Below are positions 5,852 through 6,402 of a stretch of 6,402 bases of DNA, piece by piece. The notes under the pieces are model-generated. The model was not told where the DNA came from and ran no database searches. It was given only the letters and a program-made list of their open reading frames with translations. The stretch lies in assembly GCA_900548415.1 (NCBI GenBank), contig URKO01000074.1, forward strand, positions 1 through 6,402. The letters are read 5' to 3'. Position 1 is the first letter of the stretch. Each line of letters begins with the position of its first letter. The position numbers and the translations under genes are program-made. This DNA is from an uncultured Porphyromonas sp. Its GTDB lineage: Bacteria > Bacteroidota > Bacteroidia > Bacteroidales > Porphyromonadaceae.

Positions 5852-5920
5852 GGCCAAAAGTGGAAACGAAACACGGCCAAAAGTGGAAACGAAACACAGC
5901 CAAAAGCGGAAACGCCGAAA
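5852..5920. repeat. 23-bp tandem repeat array, three units
   Basis: Units 5852-5874 and 5875-5897 are identical; each begins GGCCAAAAGTGG and ends GAAACGAAACAC. A third, decayed unit (5898-5920) keeps GCCAAAAG and GGAAACG but diverges after that. The array starts 20 nt after the kinase stop codon. Read on the minus strand each unit starts GTGTTTCGTTTCC and ends CTTTTGGCC, which recalls the repeated transposase-binding ends of IS21-family elements; no istA or istB gene is in the window. Confidence 0.85.
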
Positions 5921-6023
5921 GAGAGCTTTCCGGTTTAAGCTGATAGCGAGCGGGTTAGAGCGAAGGCCTCTGGAGTGTATCAATGACGCTTTCTAGAGAA
6001 GCGATGCTGCTGTGCGAGAGGGT

Positions 6024-6086
6024 AAAACTTCTCACGTGGGGAAACCCAAACAGCTAGCTGGAAAGCAAAAATTCTCCACGTAGGCG
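6024..6086. repeat. Degenerate direct repeat pair with CACGT core
   Basis: AAAACTTCTCACGTGGGG (6024-6041) and AAAAATTCTCCACGTAGGCG (6067-6086) are recognisably related, sharing an A-run, TTCTC, CACGT and a G-rich tail, with an insertion of one C. They bracket a perfect 10-bp palindrome CAGCTAGCTG (6051-6060). The A-run-plus-CTTC start is shared with the 21-bp repeats that follow at 6089, suggesting a common origin. Confidence 0.5.
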
Positions 6087-6088
6087 CA

Positions 6089-6151
6089 AAATAAAACTTC
6101 GGAAGAATGAAATGAAACTTCGGAGGAATGAAATCATAAGTCCGAAGAATT
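6089..6151. repeat. 21-bp tandem repeat, two good units plus a decayed third
   Basis: Units 6089-6109 and 6110-6130 match at 19 of 21 positions; the core is AAACTTCGGA followed by GAATG. A third segment, 6131-6151, keeps AAAT at its start and GAAGAAT at its end. As 21 is a multiple of three, the minus-strand frame stays open and gives repeated Pro-Lys-Phe-aromatic-Phe peptides, which I regard as a by-product. Confidence 0.75.
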
Positions 6152-6211
6152 TTCCTGCGCCTCACTGGATAATCAGAGATCTCTACCTGGGGATTTACGA
6201 TTTCCTCCATT

Positions 6212-6238
6212 GAGACTGTTTCAAAAGTCAACAGTCTC
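6212..6238. repeat. 27-bp palindromic repeat, copy 2
   Basis: GAGACTGTT (6212-6220) and AACAGTCTC (6230-6238) form a perfect 9-bp inverted repeat around TCAAAAGTC. It matches the element at 2388-2414 at 25 of 27 positions. Here one of the two differences completes the palindrome that is imperfect in copy 1. No T-run follows, so a simple terminator role is less likely at this site. Confidence 0.75.
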
Positions 6239-6288
6239 TCATAGGGAGGTTGAGTTCACTGTATATAATAAGGTGTCAGCCATGGATT

Positions 6289-6320
6289 GGCTGTTGGCTG
6301 TTAGCTGTTGGCTGTTAGCT
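6289..6320. repeat. 7-bp microsatellite, (G/A)GCTGTT
   Basis: There are four full units (GGCTGTT, GGCTGTT, AGCTGTT, GGCTGTT at 6289-6316) followed by a partial AGCT. Only the first base of the unit varies. It abuts the 9-bp array that starts at 6321. Confidence 0.85.
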
Positions 6321-6356
6321 ATCGGAACCATCGGAGCTATCAGAGTGATCGGATCC
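6321..6356. repeat. 9-bp repeat array, ATCGGANNN
   Basis: Four units start at 6321, 6330, 6339 and 6348: ATCGGAACC, ATCGGAGCT, ATCAGAGTG, ATCGGATCC. The first six bases are kept, with one change in the third unit, and the last three are variable. It sits directly between two 7-bp arrays. Confidence 0.7.
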
Positions 6357-6402
6357 CTAATCTCTAACTTCTAATCTCTAACTTCTAACCTCTAGTCTCT
6401 AT
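6357..6402. repeat. 7-bp microsatellite, CTAAYYT, running off the window end
   Basis: From 6357 the sequence is six consecutive heptamers (CTAATCT, CTAACTT, CTAATCT, CTAACTT, CTAACCT, CTAGTCT) plus CTAT at the window end. The first four alternate to give a 14-bp higher-order repeat. The array probably continues beyond the window, so its true length is unknown. Confidence 0.85.

Larger units (their letters stand above)
5832..6402. other. Gene-poor, repeat-rich intergenic region
   Basis: No convincing gene is seen in these 571 bases on either strand. The longest minus-strand frame (ATG complementary to 6208-6210, stop at 5980) would encode about 76 residues of repetitive Lys-Phe-Pro-rich protein that simply translates the direct repeats. 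The region holds at least five kinds of short repeat, listed separately. A weak hairpin GAAAG-AGAG-CTTTC (5917-5930) could end the kinase transcript but has no good T-run. I see no rRNA, tRNA or CRISPR pattern. Confidence 0.7.

Noticed and set aside
5852..6151. CRISPR array
   Set aside because: The 23-bp and 21-bp units are directly adjacent with no spacers and there are no cas genes.
5980..6231. Minus-strand frame of about 83 residues across the repeat island
   Set aside because: The frame opens with a TTG inside the palindromic repeat (ATG only at 6208-6210) and its product mirrors the DNA direct repeats; no domain, no promoter and no neighbour support.

Overview
The window looks like a piece of a Porphyromonas-type genome (Bacteroidota, order Bacteroidales). 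The evidence is protein-level resemblance (FabD, FabG, a Bacteroidota-style histidine kinase with an AHQLGTP phospho-acceptor box), the lack of clear Shine-Dalgarno sequences, one Bacteroidota-like -7 promoter box (TATCTTTG) and a G+C content I judge by eye to be slightly above 50 %. The genus is an inference from recall, not from a search.

Left block, plus strand (1-2353): the C-terminal two thirds of malonyl-CoA:ACP transacylase (fabD, cut by the window edge and odd over its first ~46 bases), a strong intrinsic terminator, then a short run of cytidine deaminase (cdd), a cytidylate-kinase-like P-loop protein and a small DUF695-like protein. The last two genes are 7 nt apart. This run meets the next block convergently, and a palindromic repeat and a terminator hairpin lie between them (2388-2456).

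Middle block, minus strand (4554 down to 2476): a TetR-type regulator, then fabG (3-oxoacyl-ACP reductase), then an RluA-family pseudouridine synthase. Gaps are 5 and 19 nt, so this is probably one operon read from a promoter near 4594-4601. A two-transmembrane sensor histidine kinase (4662-5831) runs divergently from the regulator, across a 107-nt intergenic region with inverted and direct repeats that could be an operator.

Right block (5832-6402): about 570 nt in which I find no convincing gene but a dense set of short repeats. These are a 23-bp tandem array, a degenerate CACGT-containing pair, a 21-bp tandem pair with a decayed third unit, a second copy of the palindrome found at 2388, and three abutting microsatellites with periods 7, 9 and 7 that run off the window end.

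The protein-coding part is mostly ordinary housekeeping: fatty-acid synthesis (FabD, FabG), pyrimidine salvage (Cdd, possibly the kinase-like protein) and RNA modification. I do not see a clear, previously undescribed multi-gene system. The unexplained signal is in the repeat island, the palindrome shared by two intergenic regions, the regulator-fabG coupling and the abnormal start of fabD.
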